Source: JBGTLW01 sp041743835
GTDB lineage: Bacteria; Planctomycetota; Phycisphaerae; Phycisphaerales; Phycisphaeraceae
Length of the DNA: 7,053 nucleotides
Direction of reading: 5' to 3'
Assembly (NCBI GenBank): GCA_041743835.1
Contig: JBGTLW010000024.1
Coordinates: 1-7,053, forward strand
Both the position numbers and the translations under genes were made by a program. Numbering within the stretch: the stretch's first letter is position 1; the number at the start of each line of letters is the position of its first letter. Positions 6,037 through 7,053 of this stretch are shown piece after piece. Under the pieces are notes generated by a model. That model searched no databases. It saw only the letters and a list, made by a program, of their open reading frames with translations, and was not told the DNA's origin.

Positions 6037-7053
6037 GCGGTCAGCGCTTTGCGTTTGGCGGCGATCATGCCCAGCAGTTGCTTGTGGGGGTCGGCGAACT
6101 TGGCTGTGCCCTCGGTCATCAGGTCTTGTTCCATCTTCTGGATGTCGAGCTTCTGATCGATCTCATCGAGCACCGGCTGGGCCGGGAGCTGGTCCACCTG
6201 CCGCGTGTAGGTCTTGCCGGTGGCCTCGACCGCGTCGTTGGTGGCGGGGGGGTTGGTCTGGATGTCAGACCCGGCCAACGCCTCGATGTAGAAATCCGGC
6301 GCCTGCCCGGCGAGCTTAGCGCCGGTGGAGGCGAAGATGATCTCCTGGTCCAGCTTCAGGCCTTTGCCTTCCCAGAAGTCCTGATTCTCACGCCACAGCC
6401 GTTTCACGTTCACAAGCCCGACCATGCCGCGTGCGGCGGGGGACAGGTCCACGTTCTTCTCCGCCCACACGTCCACACGCGAGACGAAGATGGAATACAC
6501 GCTCTTGAACTTCTCCATGTGCCCGTGCTTCTGCCTGCCACGCCAGACCGCGTCGCGGGCCGCGAGGTACTGCCGCTCGGAGAAGATGAGCGTGACGTTG
6601 AGCGTGAGCCCGGCCGCGGCCAGTTGCTCTAGCGCCGCAAGCCCCGCCTCGGTCGCGGGCACTTTGATCATGCGGTTCTCGTGACCGGCCGACCACTGCT
6701 TGCCGAGCTCGACATAGCGGGCGATGCGCTCGTCCATCGGCGGGGCGAGCTCGGCATCTTCGAGCAGGGGATCAAGCTCGAACGAGACGTAGCCGTCGTT
6801 TCCAGCCGTCGCCTGCCAGACTTCTCGGAACGCGGCCTGTGCCGCCTCAACCAGATAGTCGGTCATGCTCCACGCTGCTGCTTCATCATCAAAGCCCTGC
6901 TCGAAGAACCCGGCGAGGGTCTCGTCGAATCGGCCGGTCTTGATGAGATCGGAGATGATGATGGGGTTGGAGGTCGCGCCCGTCGCGCCCAGCGCCTTGT
7001 TCTTCACGATCAGGTCCGGGTCCACCGAGTCCAGCCACAGCCGGGTCCCGGAA
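6027..7053 (-). CDS. tal: Transaldolase (N-terminus beyond the window)
   Basis: A transaldolase of the pentose phosphate pathway, transferring a dihydroxyacetone unit from sedoheptulose 7-phosphate to glyceraldehyde 3-phosphate; 341 residues are visible and the 5' end is cut. The frame is open to the right edge, and the codons before the GTG at 7025 read T-R-L-W-L-D-S-V-D-P, the conserved first strand of transaldolases, so that GTG is not the start and only a short N-terminus is missing. Further motifs: G-A-T-S-N-P after the first strand, the Schiff-base lysine in M-I-K-V-P-A-T (Lys codon at 6665-6663), L-N-V-T-L-I-F-S, and F-V-S-R-V-D. The M-I-K-V-P-A-T and S-R-V-D pattern and the length resemble the mycobacterial-type Tal rather than E. 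coli TalB. Catalytic residues appear intact. It converges on purH with a 128-base gap. Family assignment is firm; subfamily moderately so. Confidence 0.93.
   Translation of the reverse strand, partial: SGTRLWLDSVDPDLIVKNKALGATGATSNPIIISDLIKTGRFDETLAGFFEQGFDDEAAAWSMTDYLVEAAQAAFREVWQATAGNDGYVSFELDPLLEDAELAPPMDERIARYVELGKQWSAGHENRMIKVPATEAGLAALEQLAAAGLTLNVTLIFSERQYLAARDAVWRGRQKHGHMEKFKSVYSIFVSRVDVWAEKNVDLSPAARGMVGLVNVKRLWRENQDFWEGKGLKLDQEIIFASTGAKLAGQAPDFYIEALAGSDIQTNPPATNDAVEATGKTYTRQVDQLPAQPVLDEIDQKLDIQKMEQDLMTEGTAKFADPHKQLLGMIAAKRKALTASR

Noticed and set aside
7023..7025. GTG at 7025 as the start of transaldolase.
   Set aside because: The frame continues to the edge and the upstream residues (T-R-L-W-L-D-S) are conserved transaldolase sequence, so the gene is simply cut by the window.

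Overview
This is a GC-rich bacterial window with six protein genes, two of them cut by the window edges. No RNA gene, CRISPR array, insertion sequence or phage gene is visible. The mix of a MoxR ATPase with a short DUF58 protein, a lipid-anchored PQQ-type propeller protein, a secreted protein made of small beta-type repeats, and several genes without a clear Shine-Dalgarno sequence suggests a planctomycete, perhaps of the Phycisphaerae. That assignment is an inference from gene content and style; no marker gene here proves it.

Left part, minus strand (1-2843): a likely operon read right to left. A near-consensus promoter (2817-2843) precedes a MoxR-type AAA+ ATPase (1618-2676), then a DUF58 protein with a metal-binding DxSxS site (581-1504), then a secreted protein of unknown function (574 to the left edge, incomplete). 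MoxR and DUF58/vWA proteins are a known pair, thought to assemble or activate partner proteins. The secreted third protein is translationally coupled to DUF58 and is the natural candidate for a client or co-worker.

Middle, plus strand (2955-5898): an AT-rich divergent intergenic region, then pyrF (orotidine 5'-phosphate decarboxylase, last step of UMP synthesis), a PQQ-type beta-propeller lipoprotein with its own likely promoter, and a short purH-like gene encoding only the IMP cyclohydrolase domain. The usual second domain of PurH (AICAR formyltransferase) is absent, and no remnant of it lies downstream.

Right part: a 128-base convergent intergenic region containing an unusual inverted-repeat element (5926-5992), then a transaldolase on the minus strand whose N-terminus runs off the right edge.

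The genes are mostly ordinary housekeeping. The points worth a second look are the stand-alone IMP cyclohydrolase, the repeat-built secreted protein in the MoxR-DUF58 operon, and the palindromic element between purH and the transaldolase gene.
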